In this document: in pieces, positions 1 through 9,863 of the stretch
Position numbering within the stretch: position 1 is the first letter of the stretch
How the letters are laid out: each line of letters begins with the position of its first letter
From: DAOUKH01 sp965207995
GTDB taxonomy: Bacteria; Chloroflexota; Dehalococcoidia; SHYB01
Direction of reading: 5' to 3'
NCBI GenBank assembly: GCA_965207995.1
Contig: OZ242299.1
Span: 1,054,001-1,118,000, forward strand
DNA length: 64,000 nt
The notes under the pieces: model-generated
Told to the model about the DNA's origin: nothing
Database searches by the model: none
What the model saw: the letters and a program-made list of their open reading frames with translations, nothing else
Made by a program: the position numbers and the translations under genes

Positions 1-570
1 GAGCTGGACACGCTGGAAGGGCAGACGGCGAAGATCGCCGACGCCCTGGCCTACATCAACCACGACACCGACGACGCGGTGCGGGCGAAGGCCATCGCCG
101 ACGACGACATTCCAGAGGACGTGGTGGAGACGCTCGGCTCCAACCGGGCTGGGTGGGCGCAGCACATGGCGGCGGACATCGTCGCGGCGTCGTGGGAGGC
201 CTCCGGCGAGACGGGGCCCAGCGGCGGCGAGCCGCCGGTCATCCGCATGAGCGCCGAGATGAGCCGCGCGGCGAACCGCATGCGCGACTTCCTGTTCGAG
301 CGGGTCTACGAGCCGGCGAGCGCCACCCCGCAGGCGGAGCGCGCCCGCGAGATCATCCGGCTGCTCTACGACTACTTCTCGCGCTTCCCCGACCGTATCC
401 CCGACGAGTACCGCCGGCGGGACGAGGCGCCGGAGCGCATGGCGCTCGACTACGTGTCGGGGATGACGGACAGCTACGCGCTGCGCGTGGCCGAGGCGAT
501 CAGCCCGTCGATCACGAGCGGTTTCCAGGAACAGGGCGTGCGGGTCTCCTTCCCCGCCGTCCCGGCTTAG
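1..570 (+). CDS. dNTP triphosphohydrolase (dGTPase-like HD family), C-terminal part
   Basis: The reading frame is already open at base 1, so the N-terminus with the HD metal-binding motif lies outside the window. About 189 residues are visible. The opening stretch, with IADALAYINHDTDDAVRAK, matches the conserved helix that follows the HD core in dGTPase-like enzymes (an 'AYxxHDxDD' pattern). The rest is helical and ends with a segment on the arrangement of a family C-terminus (YVSGMTDSYALR). Such enzymes hydrolyse dNTPs to the deoxynucleoside and triphosphate. The gene lies 47 bp upstream of dnaG on the same strand, a common neighbourhood for this family. Substrate choice among dNTPs cannot be told from this part. 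Confidence 0.8.
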   Translation, partial: ELDTLEGQTAKIADALAYINHDTDDAVRAKAIADDDIPEDVVETLGSNRAGWAQHMAADIVAASWEASGETGPSGGEPPVIRMSAEMSRAANRMRDFLFERVYEPASATPQAERAREIIRLLYDYFSRFPDRIPDEYRRRDEAPERMALDYVSGMTDSYALRVAEAISPSITSGFQEQGVRVSFPAVPA

Positions 571-617
571 GCCAAGCCCGGAGCATCGGCGGACCGGGGC
601 GTTGAAGCGAGCAAGTC

Positions 618-2444
618 ATGGCGTCGGCTGAAGAGATCAAACGGCGTATCGACATCGTCGAGTTCATCGGCGAGAGCGTCGCGCTGAAGCGGGCGGGGCG
701 CAACTTCACCGCCCCCTGCCCCTTCCACCAAGAACGCACGCCGTCGTTCATCGTCACCCCGGAGCGGCAGACGTGGCACTGCTTCGGGGCGTGCTCCACC
801 GGCGGCGACGTCTTCACGTTCGTGATGCGCCGCGACGGAGTCGAGTTCGGGGAGGCCCTGCGGATGTTGGCGGCGCGGGCCGGCGTCGAGCTCCAGCCGC
901 GGGGCGTGGCGCGGGGCCGGCAGGAGCGGTCGAAGGCGCTCAAGGAGATCAACCTCACCGCGGCCAACTACTATCGCGACGCGTTGCTGAAGGAGCCATC
1001 CGCTGGGCCGGCCCGCGACTATCTGACGCGGCGCGGCTTGGACCAATCGGCCATCGAAGACTTCCGGCTGGGCTTCATGCCGCAGTCGAGCGAGGACCTC
1101 GAGCGCCGCCTTCGGGATGAGGGCCACGACGAACGCCTGTGGGTCGCGGCGGGCCTGTTCCGCAGGCGCGATGACGGCTCGACGGGGCCGATGTTCCGGG
1201 GTCGCCTCATCATCGCGATCCAGGACGAGCGCTCCGACTACATCGGCTTCGGCGCGCGGGCGCTCGACGACTCGACGCCGAAGTATCTCAACACCCCCCA
1301 GACGGAGATCTTCGAGAAGCGGGCCGTCCTCTACGCCATCAACCACGCCCGCGACGCCATCCGCGAGCAGGGCCAGGCGGTGATCGTCGAGGGCTACATG
1401 GACGTGATCGCCGCCCACCAGCACGGCTTCAAGAACGTCGTGGCGTCCATGGGGACCGCGCTCACCGAAGACCAGGTCGCATCGCTGACTCGGCTGGCAG
1501 GGCGGTTCGTCCTGGCTCTCGACGCCGACGCCGCGGGCGACGAGGCGACGCTGCGGAGCCTGGAAAGCTCGTGGCGCATCCTCGACAGGCCTCGCCGACC
1601 GCGGGCCGCGGGGCCGCAGCTGACCGACGCGGAGGAGCGCGGCCCGCCCGAGCTCCGGGTCATGGACCTGCCCCGCGGCAAGGACCCGGACGACATCATC
1701 CGCGAGTCGCCGGAGCTATGGGAGCAGCTCGTGGTCGGGGCGCGGCCGGTGATCGACTACGTCTTCGAGACGGTGACGGCTCGGTTCGACACGTCGACGG
1801 CGGCAGGAAAGCAGGCGGTGACGCAACGCCTGGCGCCCCTGGTACGCAACGCCCCGAACGTCTACGAACAGAGTGCGCGGGTCGCCCGCCTTGCACAGAT
1901 GTTGCGGGTGGGAGAAAATATGATACGGCTCGCTATTGGCGAGGGGTTGACTTCCCGCGGGGTTCGTCGCGCTCAAAATAGCGCCCCCCGGCGGCGGTAC
2001 GACCCCTTTGAGGAAGCGGGAGAGGAGACGATCGAGGAGTACTGCCTCGCGTCCCTTCTCCACTATCCGGAGCTGTGGGAGGTTGCCCGAGGTCTTGGGC
2101 CGGAGCACTTCTTCAAGGGCCACACCCGAGAGATTTTCGGAACGGCCGCGAGGGGTATCCCGACGGAAAGCCTGCGGGACCACTTCGACGAGGCCCTTCA
2201 GGACGAACTCGACCGCATCCGGCGCTACGACGTCCAGCGCGCCCCCTCACGGGAACGCGAGGAGGGCCTTGAAGAGTGTGTTCGAAGGCTCGAACGGAGG
2301 CTGGTATTGACCGAGCTGGAGGCCGTCCAGTCACAGTACGGGCCGGAGATGGAAGGGACGGAAGTCCAGGCGCTTTCGGACCGCACCCAAGAGTTGAACG
2401 CACGCCTTAAATCGATCGACCAGCGCGGCCGCCGCCCGGCGTAG
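618..2444 (+). CDS. dnaG: DNA primase DnaG
   Basis: A 608-residue protein of normal DnaG length that makes RNA primers at the replication fork. The N-terminal CHC2 zinc finger is seen near residues 35-65: CPFH, then CFGAC, a CxxxC spacing in place of the E. coli CxxC. The TOPRIM core follows near residues 255-310, with EGYMD and DADAAG as the metal-binding acidic motifs. The C-terminal helical region that contacts the replicative helicase is divergent. The gene lies just before the primary sigma factor gene, the classic macromolecular-synthesis order dnaG-rpoD, here without rpsU. The ATG at 618 has only a weak purine-rich site before it. Confidence 0.97.
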   Translation: MASAEEIKRRIDIVEFIGESVALKRAGRNFTAPCPFHQERTPSFIVTPERQTWHCFGACSTGGDVFTFVMRRDGVEFGEALRMLAARAGVELQPRGVARGRQERSKALKEINLTAANYYRDALLKEPSAGPARDYLTRRGLDQSAIEDFRLGFMPQSSEDLERRLRDEGHDERLWVAAGLFRRRDDGSTGPMFRGRLIIAIQDERSDYIGFGARALDDSTPKYLNTPQTEIFEKRAVLYAINHARDAIREQGQAVIVEGYMDVIAAHQHGFKNVVASMGTALTEDQVASLTRLAGRFVLALDADAAGDEATLRSLESSWRILDRPRRPRAAGPQLTDAEERGPPELRVMDLPRGKDPDDIIRESPELWEQLVVGARPVIDYVFETVTARFDTSTAAGKQAVTQRLAPLVRNAPNVYEQSARVARLAQMLRVGENMIRLAIGEGLTSRGVRRAQNSAPRRRYDPFEEAGEETIEEYCLASLLHYPELWEVARGLGPEHFFKGHTREIFGTAARGIPTESLRDHFDEALQDELDRIRRYDVQRAPSREREEGLEECVRRLERRLVLTELEAVQSQYGPEMEGTEVQALSDRTQELNARLKSIDQRGRRPA

Positions 2445-2463
2445 CGGCCCCAAGGAGGAAGTC

Positions 2464-4086
<1,623 letters not shown>

Positions 4087-4101
4087 CCGCGGGGCGTTCG
4101 G

Positions 4102-4380
4102 TCAGTCGACTAGGCGCCGCAGCAGATCCCGGATGGCAGGCGCGCCGTCCAAGGCCGCCCGTAGCTCATCGACGTCGTCCTCGCCCATGATGAGCGGGCT
4201 CCGGTTGAAACGTCCGCCGGTGTAAAAGCAGAACCGCACGGCCTGGCCGCCGTCGTCGTATTCCATAAGTTGGAGCGTCGGTTCCCAGTGATCGCGGGCA
4301 ATGGCGGCCTCTTGGGTGATCTTCCCTTTGCCCCACGGCATCGTGAAGGGACGGGGCAGCGGTCGCTGGATCGTGCTCAC
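4102..4380 (-). CDS. Small conserved-looking protein of unknown function
   Basis: A 92-residue protein that I do not recognise. A GTG start at 4380 is supported by a good ribosome-binding site (GAGGAGG about 5 bases upstream on the minus strand). The protein has a basic, proline-rich N-terminus (IQRPLPRPF), a central part rich in aromatic residues suggesting a beta sheet (RFCFYTGGRF), and an acidic C-terminal helix (MGEDDVDELRAALD). It has no signal peptide or membrane segment. It lies downstream of ruvA in the same direction and converges on rpoD, so it may be the last gene of the yebC-ruvC-ruvA transcript. No function is assigned. Confidence 0.7.
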   Translation of the reverse strand: MSTIQRPLPRPFTMPWGKGKITQEAAIARDHWEPTLQLMEYDDGGQAVRFCFYTGGRFNRSPLIMGEDDVDELRAALDGAPAIRDLLRRLVD

Positions 4381-4416
4381 GGCGGCCTCCTCTGCGTTTC
4401 CTTGTCGAAGACGGTC

Positions 4417-4998
4417 CTAGCCGCCGCCGATGCGCTGGAGGGCGGTCGACACCTGCTCCTCCAGCGAGAGCGATTCCAGGCCGTCGACGGCGGCGAGGGC
4501 GGCCTGGGCCTCGGCCCGGCTGTAGCCGAGTGCGGCGAGCGCCTCGAGCGCTTCGCCTCCGACGGCAAGGCCGGGGGCGGGCATGGCCGCCCACTCCTTC
4601 TCCAGGACGGGCCTGAGCTCGAGGATGATGCGCGCGGCGGTCTTCTTGCCGATGCCCTGCGCGGTGGCGAGGGTGGCGGCGTCTTCATGCGCCACGGCGG
4701 CGGCGATGCCGGCGGCGTCGGCGATGGAGAGCAGGCGCAGCGCGTTGCGCGGGCCGACCCCATTCACGTTGGTCAGCAGGCCGAAGAGGCGGAGGTCGTC
4801 GGCCTCGGCGAAGCCGTAGAGCGTCATCTCGTCCTCGCGAACAACGAGGTGCGTGTGGACGAAGACATCGCCGCCCGGGGGCCCCAATGCGTCGAGGGTC
4901 CGCGTGGGCGCGAAGACACGGTAGCCGACGCCGCCAGCGGAGATCACGGCGGAGTCGGCATCGGTTGATTCGAGGACGCCGCGGAGCGAGGCGATCAT
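4417..4998 (-). CDS. ruvA: Holliday junction branch migration protein RuvA
   Basis: A 193-residue protein of normal RuvA length. Domain I is the OB fold (starts MIASLRGVLE; VGYRVFAPTRT). Domain II carries two helix-hairpin-helix motifs (LLTNVNGVGPRNALRLL and ATAQGIGKKTAARIILELR), which hold the junction DNA backbone. The small domain III at the C-terminus, which would bind RuvB, contains ALAALGYSRAEAQAAL. RuvA tetramers load the RuvB motor on Holliday junctions. The start overlaps the ruvC stop by 4 bases (ATGA), so the two are translationally coupled. No ruvB gene is present in the window. Confidence 0.97.
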   Translation of the reverse strand: MIASLRGVLESTDADSAVISAGGVGYRVFAPTRTLDALGPPGGDVFVHTHLVVREDEMTLYGFAEADDLRLFGLLTNVNGVGPRNALRLLSIADAAGIAAAVAHEDAATLATAQGIGKKTAARIILELRPVLEKEWAAMPAPGLAVGGEALEALAALGYSRAEAQAALAAVDGLESLSLEEQVSTALQRIGGG

Positions 4999-5501
4999 GA
5001 TGCGCCTTCCGCACCCGACATGGCGAGCAACGTCGCCTCCTGACTGTGGCAGAGGGCGACGGCGATGGCGTCGGAGACGTCGAGCGGATGCTCGGAGAGG
5101 TCGGCGCCGGTGATCATCTCGACCATGCGCCGCACCTGTTCTTTGTCACCGCCGCCGTAGCCGGCCACGGCCTGTTTCACCTTGGCGGGCGGGTACTGAA
5201 ATATGGGCAGGCCGTCCTCCGCCGCCGCGATCATCACGGCGGCCCGGGCTTCGCCGACGGCCAGCGCCGCCCGTCGCGGCGCGCGGACGATGAACGGCTC
5301 CTCGACCGCGACAGCGTCGGGGCGCGTCCGTTCGATGACTTCCCGCATCCCTGAGTAGACCAGCCACAGGCGGCGCTCGATCGGCTGTTTGGCCGGGGCG
5401 CGAACCGCGCCGCATTCGATAAGGACCGTCTCGCCGCCGCTGTTTTCGACAAGGCCGTAGCCGGTGATGATGGTGCCCGGGTCGACGCCGAGGACGAGCA
5501 C
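4995..5501 (-). CDS. ruvC: Crossover junction endodeoxyribonuclease RuvC
   Basis: A 168-residue RNase H-fold resolvase that cuts Holliday junctions symmetrically. The acidic catalytic residues of the family are visible: Asp in the N-terminal LGVDPGTIITGYG, Glu in AVEEPFI, and the two Asp in LDVSDAIAVALCH near the C-terminus. A basic helix lies between them (PAKVKQAVAGYG). Translation starts at a GTG, three bases after the stop of the YebC-family gene. It overlaps ruvA by 4 bases, so yebC, ruvC and ruvA form one minus-strand operon, a common order in bacteria. Confidence 0.97.
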   Translation of the reverse strand: MLVLGVDPGTIITGYGLVENSGGETVLIECGAVRAPAKQPIERRLWLVYSGMREVIERTRPDAVAVEEPFIVRAPRRAALAVGEARAAVMIAAAEDGLPIFQYPPAKVKQAVAGYGGGDKEQVRRMVEMITGADLSEHPLDVSDAIAVALCHSQEATLLAMSGAEGAS

Positions 5502-5504
5502 CGC

Positions 5505-6257
5505 CTAGTCGTCCATACCGGCGAAGACTTCGTCGGGAAAGTCGGCGTTGGTGTAGACCTTCTGGACGTCGTCAAGGTCTTCCAGACTGTCGATGAGACG
5601 GAGTGTCTGCTTGGCGGCGCCGACGTCGATGGGCATCGGCGTCTTGGCGACCATTTCGAGCTCGGCGGAGAGAATGACGGCCTCCTCGGCCTGCAGACCC
5701 TCGCGCACAGCTTCGAGCTTGTCCGGCGGCGCATGGACTTCCATCGCCGGGCCTTCGGTCTTGACATCGTCCGCGCCGGCGTCGATGGCGGCCAGCGCCA
5801 GGTCTTCGAGGACTTCTTCGGGGGCTTCGGCAGAGACGACGCCTTTCTGCTCGAAGAGCCAGGCGACCGAGCCGGCCTCGCCCATGTTCCCACCGATCCT
5901 GTTGAAGACGCTGCGCACCTCGGCGACGGTGCGGTTGCGGTTGTCGGTGAGGCCCTGGATGTAGATCGCCGCGCCGCCGGGGCCGTACCCCTCGTAGCTC
6001 ACCTGCTCGAAGTCGACCTGCTCGCCGCCGACACCGGCCCCGCGCTTGATGGCGCGCTCGATGTTGTCGAGCGGCATGTTGCCATCGCGGGCCTTTTGAA
6101 TGGCGAGGCGGAGCCGGAAGTTGGCCGCCGGGTCGCCGCCGCCCTCCCGGGCCGAGATGGTGATCTCGCGCGTGAGTTTGGTGAAAAGCTGGCCGCGGCG
6201 GGCGTCGGTGACGCCCTTCTTATGCTTGATCTGCTTCCATTTGGAGTGGCCGGCCAT
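5505..6257 (-). CDS. yebC: YebC/TACO1-family regulatory protein
   Basis: A 250-residue protein. The start is set at the ATG at 6257 because the family begins with MAGHSKWKQIKHKKG; the open frame runs 19 codons further upstream, but that part does not look like the family. The family hallmarks are present: FTKLTREITISAREGG, NMPLDNIERAIKRG, YEGYGPGGAAIYIQ and NRIGGNMGEAGSVAWLFE. YebC-family proteins were long annotated as transcription regulators and are now also linked to translation through difficult sequences; the sequence does not tell which applies here. It is the first gene of the yebC-ruvC-ruvA operon. Confidence 0.95.
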   Translation of the reverse strand: MAGHSKWKQIKHKKGVTDARRGQLFTKLTREITISAREGGGDPAANFRLRLAIQKARDGNMPLDNIERAIKRGAGVGGEQVDFEQVSYEGYGPGGAAIYIQGLTDNRNRTVAEVRSVFNRIGGNMGEAGSVAWLFEQKGVVSAEAPEEVLEDLALAAIDAGADDVKTEGPAMEVHAPPDKLEAVREGLQAEEAVILSAELEMVAKTPMPIDVGAAKQTLRLIDSLEDLDDVQKVYTNADFPDEVFAGMDD

Positions 6258-6385
6258 GTCCGCCCTATTGTACGGCCATTCTGTCAAGTAGCGCGGCCCG
6301 GCTATCGGGCGCATACTTGAGGAAACAGCAAAGTTTCACGCCCCCTCACCCCAATGCTGGGCCGGACGGGGCCTGGAGGTGCGCC

Positions 6386-6670
6386 TTGCCGCATGTACTC
6401 GTGCGCCACCGTGTCGATGATTACTCGAAGTGGAACGCCCAGCTCCACCGCGACGCCGACGTCCGCAAGTTCAACGGCTCCATCGGCGGGCGCGTCTACC
6501 GCCTCGCCGACGACCCCCACGAGGTGGTGACCCTGATCGCGTGGGACCGGATGGACCAGGCCCGCGACTTCATGCGCTCGTGGGACTTCCGGGCATTGAT
6601 CGAGCAAGCGGGCCAGACAGAGCCGTTGGAGGTACTGCTGCTCGACGAGGTCGAGGAGCTGCTCTCCTAG
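6386..6670 (+). CDS. Antibiotic-biosynthesis-monooxygenase-like (ABM) ferredoxin-fold protein
   Basis: A small protein of 94 residues. I set the start at the TTG at 6386, which has GGAGGT five bases upstream. The longer frame from 6317 has an unlikely N-terminus. The sequence reads like a single dimeric alpha/beta-barrel domain: an N-terminal strand PHVLVRHRVDDYSKW, a Lys/Arg-rich helix, the strand GGRVYRLADDPHEVVTLIAW, then a helix DQARDFMRSWDFRALI. Proteins of this fold act as small monooxygenases, cyclases or simple binding proteins; no catalytic residue can be pinned down here. Its stop codon interleaves with the stop of rimM on the other strand (4-base overlap). Confidence 0.75.
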   Translation: MPHVLVRHRVDDYSKWNAQLHRDADVRKFNGSIGGRVYRLADDPHEVVTLIAWDRMDQARDFMRSWDFRALIEQAGQTEPLEVLLLDEVEELLS

Positions 6671-7224
6671 AGAAGGCCCGGCAGCGGGTCGATGACAAGG
6701 CGGCGGCCGACCGTATCGACGCGCTTGACCACGTCCGCAATAAGCGGAGCGAGAACTTGGCCGCCCGCGCCCTCAATCACGATCACGTCGTTGGCGCCCG
6801 TCGCGACGATTTCGGTGACCTCGCCAAGCTCGGCGCCGTCGGCGGTTTCGACGGCCATGCCGATAAGGTCGTAGTGGTAGTAGACGCCCTCGGGAAGCGG
6901 CTGCAGCTCGGCGGCGTCGACGTGGATGTCTTGGTTGGCGAGCGCGGCGGCCGCCTCACGGGTGTCGACACCTTCGAGCTTCAGAACGCGCACCCGCTTG
7001 ACGCGGCGGCTGCGCGCGATCACGAAGGCGTCTCCGGCGATGGCAATCGTGGCGCCCGGGGCGAAGCGCTGGGGATAGTCGCTGAGCTCGTCGACGCGGA
7101 CCTCGCCCCCTTGGCCATAGGGGCGGCGCACGACGCCGACGAGAACGGGGGCTGGAGAGGAGTGGGCGGCCTTCGGCACGGCCTGCTCTTTGGGGACGGG
7201 TGAAGGGCGGTCGGACGCCTTCAC
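6667..7224 (-). CDS. rimM: Ribosome maturation factor RimM
   Basis: A 185-residue protein needed for maturation of the 30S head, acting with ribosomal protein S19. The N-terminal RimM domain contains VLVGVVRRPYGQGGEVRVDEL, and the C-terminal PRC-barrel domain contains YYHYDLIGMAVETADG and LGEVTEIVATGANDV. Start is a GTG at 7224; there is an extra Pro/Ala-rich lead of about 20 residues before the first conserved strand. It is the third gene of the rpsP-khpA-rimM operon. In most bacteria trmD and rplS follow, but here the operon stops at rimM, and a plus-strand gene converges on it. Confidence 0.95.
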   Translation of the reverse strand: MKASDRPSPVPKEQAVPKAAHSSPAPVLVGVVRRPYGQGGEVRVDELSDYPQRFAPGATIAIAGDAFVIARSRRVKRVRVLKLEGVDTREAAAALANQDIHVDAAELQPLPEGVYYHYDLIGMAVETADGAELGEVTEIVATGANDVIVIEGAGGQVLAPLIADVVKRVDTVGRRLVIDPLPGLL

Positions 7225-7232
7225 GTCGAGGA

Positions 7233-7460
7233 CTAGGGAATCTCGAGGGTGACGCGGACGCCGCGCTTGACGGCGGCGACTCTAAGTAGCGTGCGCATCG
7301 CTTGGACGACGCGGCCCTGGCGGCCTATGATCTTGCCCTTATCGTCGGTCGCTACTTCAAGACGGATGACGACGCGGTCTTCTTCCTCTATCTCGGAAAC
7401 AATAACTTCTTCGGGCTTTTCCGCGATCGTCTTCGCGATGTACTCAATCAGCTCCTTCAT
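7233..7460 (-). CDS. khpA: KH-domain RNA-binding protein KhpA
   Basis: A 75-residue protein that consists of one KH domain. The GxxG RNA-binding loop is IGRQGR in GKIIGRQGRVVQAMRTLLR, and the fold is completed by RVTLEIP at the end. KhpA proteins bind many RNAs and, in firmicutes, work with KhpB in control of cell division and envelope genes. The start lies inside the end of rpsP with a 17-base overlap, so translation is coupled. The position between rpsP and rimM is typical across many phyla. Confidence 0.95.
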   Translation of the reverse strand: MKELIEYIAKTIAEKPEEVIVSEIEEEDRVVIRLEVATDDKGKIIGRQGRVVQAMRTLLRVAAVKRGVRVTLEIP

Positions 7461-7713
7461 TGGATGTCACCGCCGTGAGCAGATTGCGCTGTTTAAGGAT
7501 GCGCGCGACGGGATCGGAAGGCTGGGCGCCCCGTTGTAGCCAGTAGGAGGCCTTTTCCTCATCGATCTCCACCACGGGCGGGTCTGGAAGGGGATTGTAG
7601 AATCCGATAACTTCCTTGAAGGCCCCGTCACGCGGCGCCGACGAGTCCGCGATGACGATACGGTAGTTCGGCGCCTTTTTCATGCCGACGCGGCGAAGCC
7701 TTATTTTGAGCAT
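7444..7713 (-). CDS. rpsP: 30S ribosomal protein S16
   Basis: An 89-residue protein with the S16 signature from the start: MLKIRLRRVGMKKAPNYRIV, then IADSSAPRDGAFKEVIGFYNP and the typical WLQRGAQPSDPV. It binds 16S rRNA in the body of the small subunit. It is the first gene of the rpsP-khpA-rimM operon. Upstream are a strong promoter and a hairpin at the very start of the message, listed separately, which may allow control of ribosomal protein output. Confidence 0.98.
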   Translation of the reverse strand: MLKIRLRRVGMKKAPNYRIVIADSSAPRDGAFKEVIGFYNPLPDPPVVEIDEEKASYWLQRGAQPSDPVARILKQRNLLTAVTSNEGAD

Positions 7714-7756
7714 GGGCGAAGGGTCCTCAGTCCGGTTAGCGATTCCGCGAAATCAG

Positions 7757-7785
7757 GAAAGCAACGCAGCTCGCGCGTTGCTTTC
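7757..7785 (-). promoter_or_regulatory. Hairpin at the 5' end of the rpsP message
   Basis: An 11-base perfect stem (7757-7767 with 7775-7785) and a 7-base loop. The predicted transcription start, about 7 bases after the -10 box at 7790-7795, falls at the edge of the stem, so the rpsP message would begin with this structure. It lies about 45 bases before the rpsP start codon. It could protect the 5' end or serve in feedback control; that role is inferred. Confidence 0.5.
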
Positions 7786-7789
7786 TAGG

Positions 7790-7819
7790 ATTGTACCGAT
7801 GCCGCTTTCTTATTGTCAA
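7790..7819 (-). promoter_or_regulatory. Sigma-70 promoter of the rpsP operon
   Basis: On the minus strand a perfect TTGACA (7814-7819) is followed after 18 bases by TACAAT (7790-7795). It reads towards rpsP. The boxes overlap the start codon region of the divergent lipoprotein gene at 7799, so the two genes share these bases. Confidence 0.7.
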
Positions 7820-8464
7820 ACACAGAAGCGCGCCGCGCGGCGCTTCGTCCGATGGCTGGCGCCCGCGGCGCTGGCGGTGGCGGCGGCCGCCTGCGGCGGG
7901 CCCGAGGAAGCTCCGGCTTCTCCACCGCCACCCACGCCGGAGACCATAACTGTCGCCGACGCGGGCAGGCTCTTCAGCCTCGTAATTCCGTCGAACTGGC
8001 GCGGAGAGCGCATCTCCGACCCCACCGGAAAGTCGCTCACCGCTCGCCGGGCCATTGAGGGAACCGAACCCCTTCCCGAGGGTCTGCTGCTGTTCTCGGC
8101 GGGTTTCCCCGCCAGGGAGGGCGTCCTCGAACCTCGCGTCGGAGTCACCATCGAGCCCGCCGCCACGGACGGACTCGACGCCTTCGTAGACGCCGCGCTG
8201 GCCCGCACGCGGGAGGCGTTTGTGTCCTTCACGTTGATCGACCGGCGCGGCGAGCAGGACGCCGGCGGCCCGGGCTCGGTGCGCACCGAGCACCGCGGGG
8301 GCGTCGAGGGCGCCCAGGAGGTGCGCTTCCTCCAACGGTTCGTCGGCCAAGCCGGTGTGGTGTGGACGGTAGCCTGCGGCGGCCCGGCGGCGGACTGGGA
8401 CGGCTACGCCGTCCACTGCGAGCGCGCCGTGGAGAGCCTCGAGATTCTGGTCACCGCGCCCTAG
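7799..8464 (+). CDS. Putative lipoprotein of unknown function
   Basis: A 221-residue protein. The N-terminus has basic residues (KRAARRFVRW), a hydrophobic stretch and a lipobox ending at Cys32 (AVAAAACGG), so it is probably exported and lipid-anchored. A Pro-rich spacer (PASPPPPTPE) precedes a globular domain of about 170 residues with FSLVIPSNWRGERISDP near its start, reminiscent of PsbP/'DUF' type domains found on surface proteins; I cannot name it. Two Cys near the end (VACGG and HCER) could form a disulfide. An open frame runs further upstream to 7682 over the rpsP start; the ATG at 7799 gives the better signal peptide. Its stop interleaves with that of the next convergent gene. Confidence 0.7.
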   Translation: MPLSYCQTQKRAARRFVRWLAPAALAVAAAACGGPEEAPASPPPPTPETITVADAGRLFSLVIPSNWRGERISDPTGKSLTARRAIEGTEPLPEGLLLFSAGFPAREGVLEPRVGVTIEPAATDGLDAFVDAALARTREAFVSFTLIDRRGEQDAGGPGSVRTEHRGGVEGAQEVRFLQRFVGQAGVVWTVACGGPAADWDGYAVHCERAVESLEILVTAP

Positions 8465-9732
8465 AGCTCGAAGGCGAGGGGCTCCTCTCCGATCACCTGC
8501 TCGGCGCGCAGCACGTCAACGGCGGCGGGGTCGAGGCCCAGCAACTTGCTGAAGACGTACTCGTTGTGCTTACCCAGCGGAGGGGGCGGCTCGCGGACGT
8601 CCATGCGCTGGCCGTCGAAGATCCACGGCGACGTCGGCAGCGGCCAGACTCCGTGGGGCCCGAGGTCGACGTCCTGGAACAAATCGCGCTCGGCGAAGTG
8701 CTCGTCGGCGAACATCTCCCGCTGGGTGCGGACAACGCCGGCGGGGACGCCCGCGGCCTGCAGTCGGCGCAGGAGACCGGGGCCGTCCTCATCGGCGACG
8801 GCGGCGCCGAGGGCGGCGTCCACCGCCTCGCGGTCGGCGACGCGCCCTGCATTCCGCGCCCACCCTGTACCGGCGAGCGTCGGCGGTCGCCCCAGCACCT
8901 CGACAAGGCGCTCCCAGGCGGCGTCGCTAGAAATCGAGAGTGCGAGCCAGGCATCGTCGCCGCGGCAGCGGTAGGCCCCGTGCGGGGCTTCGTCCCGCTT
9001 GGCGTTGCCCACGGAGACGGCGGACCGTCCGTTCATGGCGAGGTCGACGATGATCTCGCCCAGGTGCGCGATGGAGGCCTCGACGCCGGAGATTTCGAGG
9101 AAGAGCCCCTTGCCGTCGCCGGCGCGCTTGTAGAGCCCCATCACGGCGGCCATGGCGGCGGTGATCGCGGTCACGGTATCGGTGTGGGTGCTGTAGCTGG
9201 CGGTGTCGGGCGTCGAGTCCGGGTAATGGCGCAGCCAGGAATAGCCGGCGAAGCCGTCCATGGCCCCGCCCATGGTCACCCGGTTCCGATAGGGCCCGGT
9301 GACCCCGAACCCTGAGACACTGGTGTACACCAGGTCGGGGCGCACCTTGCGCAGCTGCTCGTAGCCGACGCCGAGCTTCTCCGGGACGCCGGTCACCATG
9401 TTGGTGTGCACCACGTCGCTGACCTCGACGAGCCGGTAGAAGGCGTCGAGGCCGCGCGGGTTGCCGAGGTCGATGGTGGCGCTGCGCTTGTTCCGGTTGG
9501 CGCCGACGAAGGCCGCGTTGACGTCGTAGGGCCGCTCGGGAGACCCCTTGCCGGGGTAGGCATCGAGACCCGGCGGGGCCACGATCGGCCCGCGGGTGTG
9601 GTCCATGCGCTGAATCGCCTCGACCTTGATGACCTCCGCTCCGAGGAAGCCCAGGATCTCGGCGGCAAAGGGGCCCGCCCAGCCTTCGGCCAGCTCGAGC
9701 ACGCGAAACCCTGTCAACGGCGGCCCGTCCAC
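8461..9732 (-). CDS. CaiB/BaiF family III CoA-transferase
   Basis: A 423-residue enzyme that moves CoA between carboxylic acids. The GTG at 9732 is chosen as start: it has a purine-rich GGGGAG upstream and puts the family N-terminus (PLTGFRVLELAEGWAGPF) at residue 5; the open frame runs 79 codons further, but without family character. FLGAEVIKVE is the usual CoA-binding segment. By eye, the catalytic Asp of the family falls at THTDTVTAITAAM, the normal distance before the GxG loop, so this member looks active. The partner acid cannot be told. It lies on the same strand as the oxidoreductase cluster but is separated from it by the convergent FolE-fusion gene. Confidence 0.9.
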   Translation of the reverse strand: MDGPPLTGFRVLELAEGWAGPFAAEILGFLGAEVIKVEAIQRMDHTRGPIVAPPGLDAYPGKGSPERPYDVNAAFVGANRNKRSATIDLGNPRGLDAFYRLVEVSDVVHTNMVTGVPEKLGVGYEQLRKVRPDLVYTSVSGFGVTGPYRNRVTMGGAMDGFAGYSWLRHYPDSTPDTASYSTHTDTVTAITAAMAAVMGLYKRAGDGKGLFLEISGVEASIAHLGEIIVDLAMNGRSAVSVGNAKRDEAPHGAYRCRGDDAWLALSISSDAAWERLVEVLGRPPTLAGTGWARNAGRVADREAVDAALGAAVADEDGPGLLRRLQAAGVPAGVVRTQREMFADEHFAERDLFQDVDLGPHGVWPLPTSPWIFDGQRMDVREPPPPLGKHNEYVFSKLLGLDPAAVDVLRAEQVIGEEPLAFEL

Positions 9733-9863
9733 TCGCCCGCTCCCCGGCCCCGTGGCCGGCGGCCATTGTACACAGCGGCACGTGGAGCGAAGACTCTCCG
9801 GTAGCGTAAGGCACGTATATTGAATGTGGCGGAACGCATCGGACGAGCATGGAGGAGTCGAAG

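Noticed and set aside
6317..6385. Longer N-terminus of the ABM-like protein starting at 6317
   Set aside because: It has no ribosome-binding site and an atypical composition; the TTG at 6386 has GGAGGT at the correct distance.
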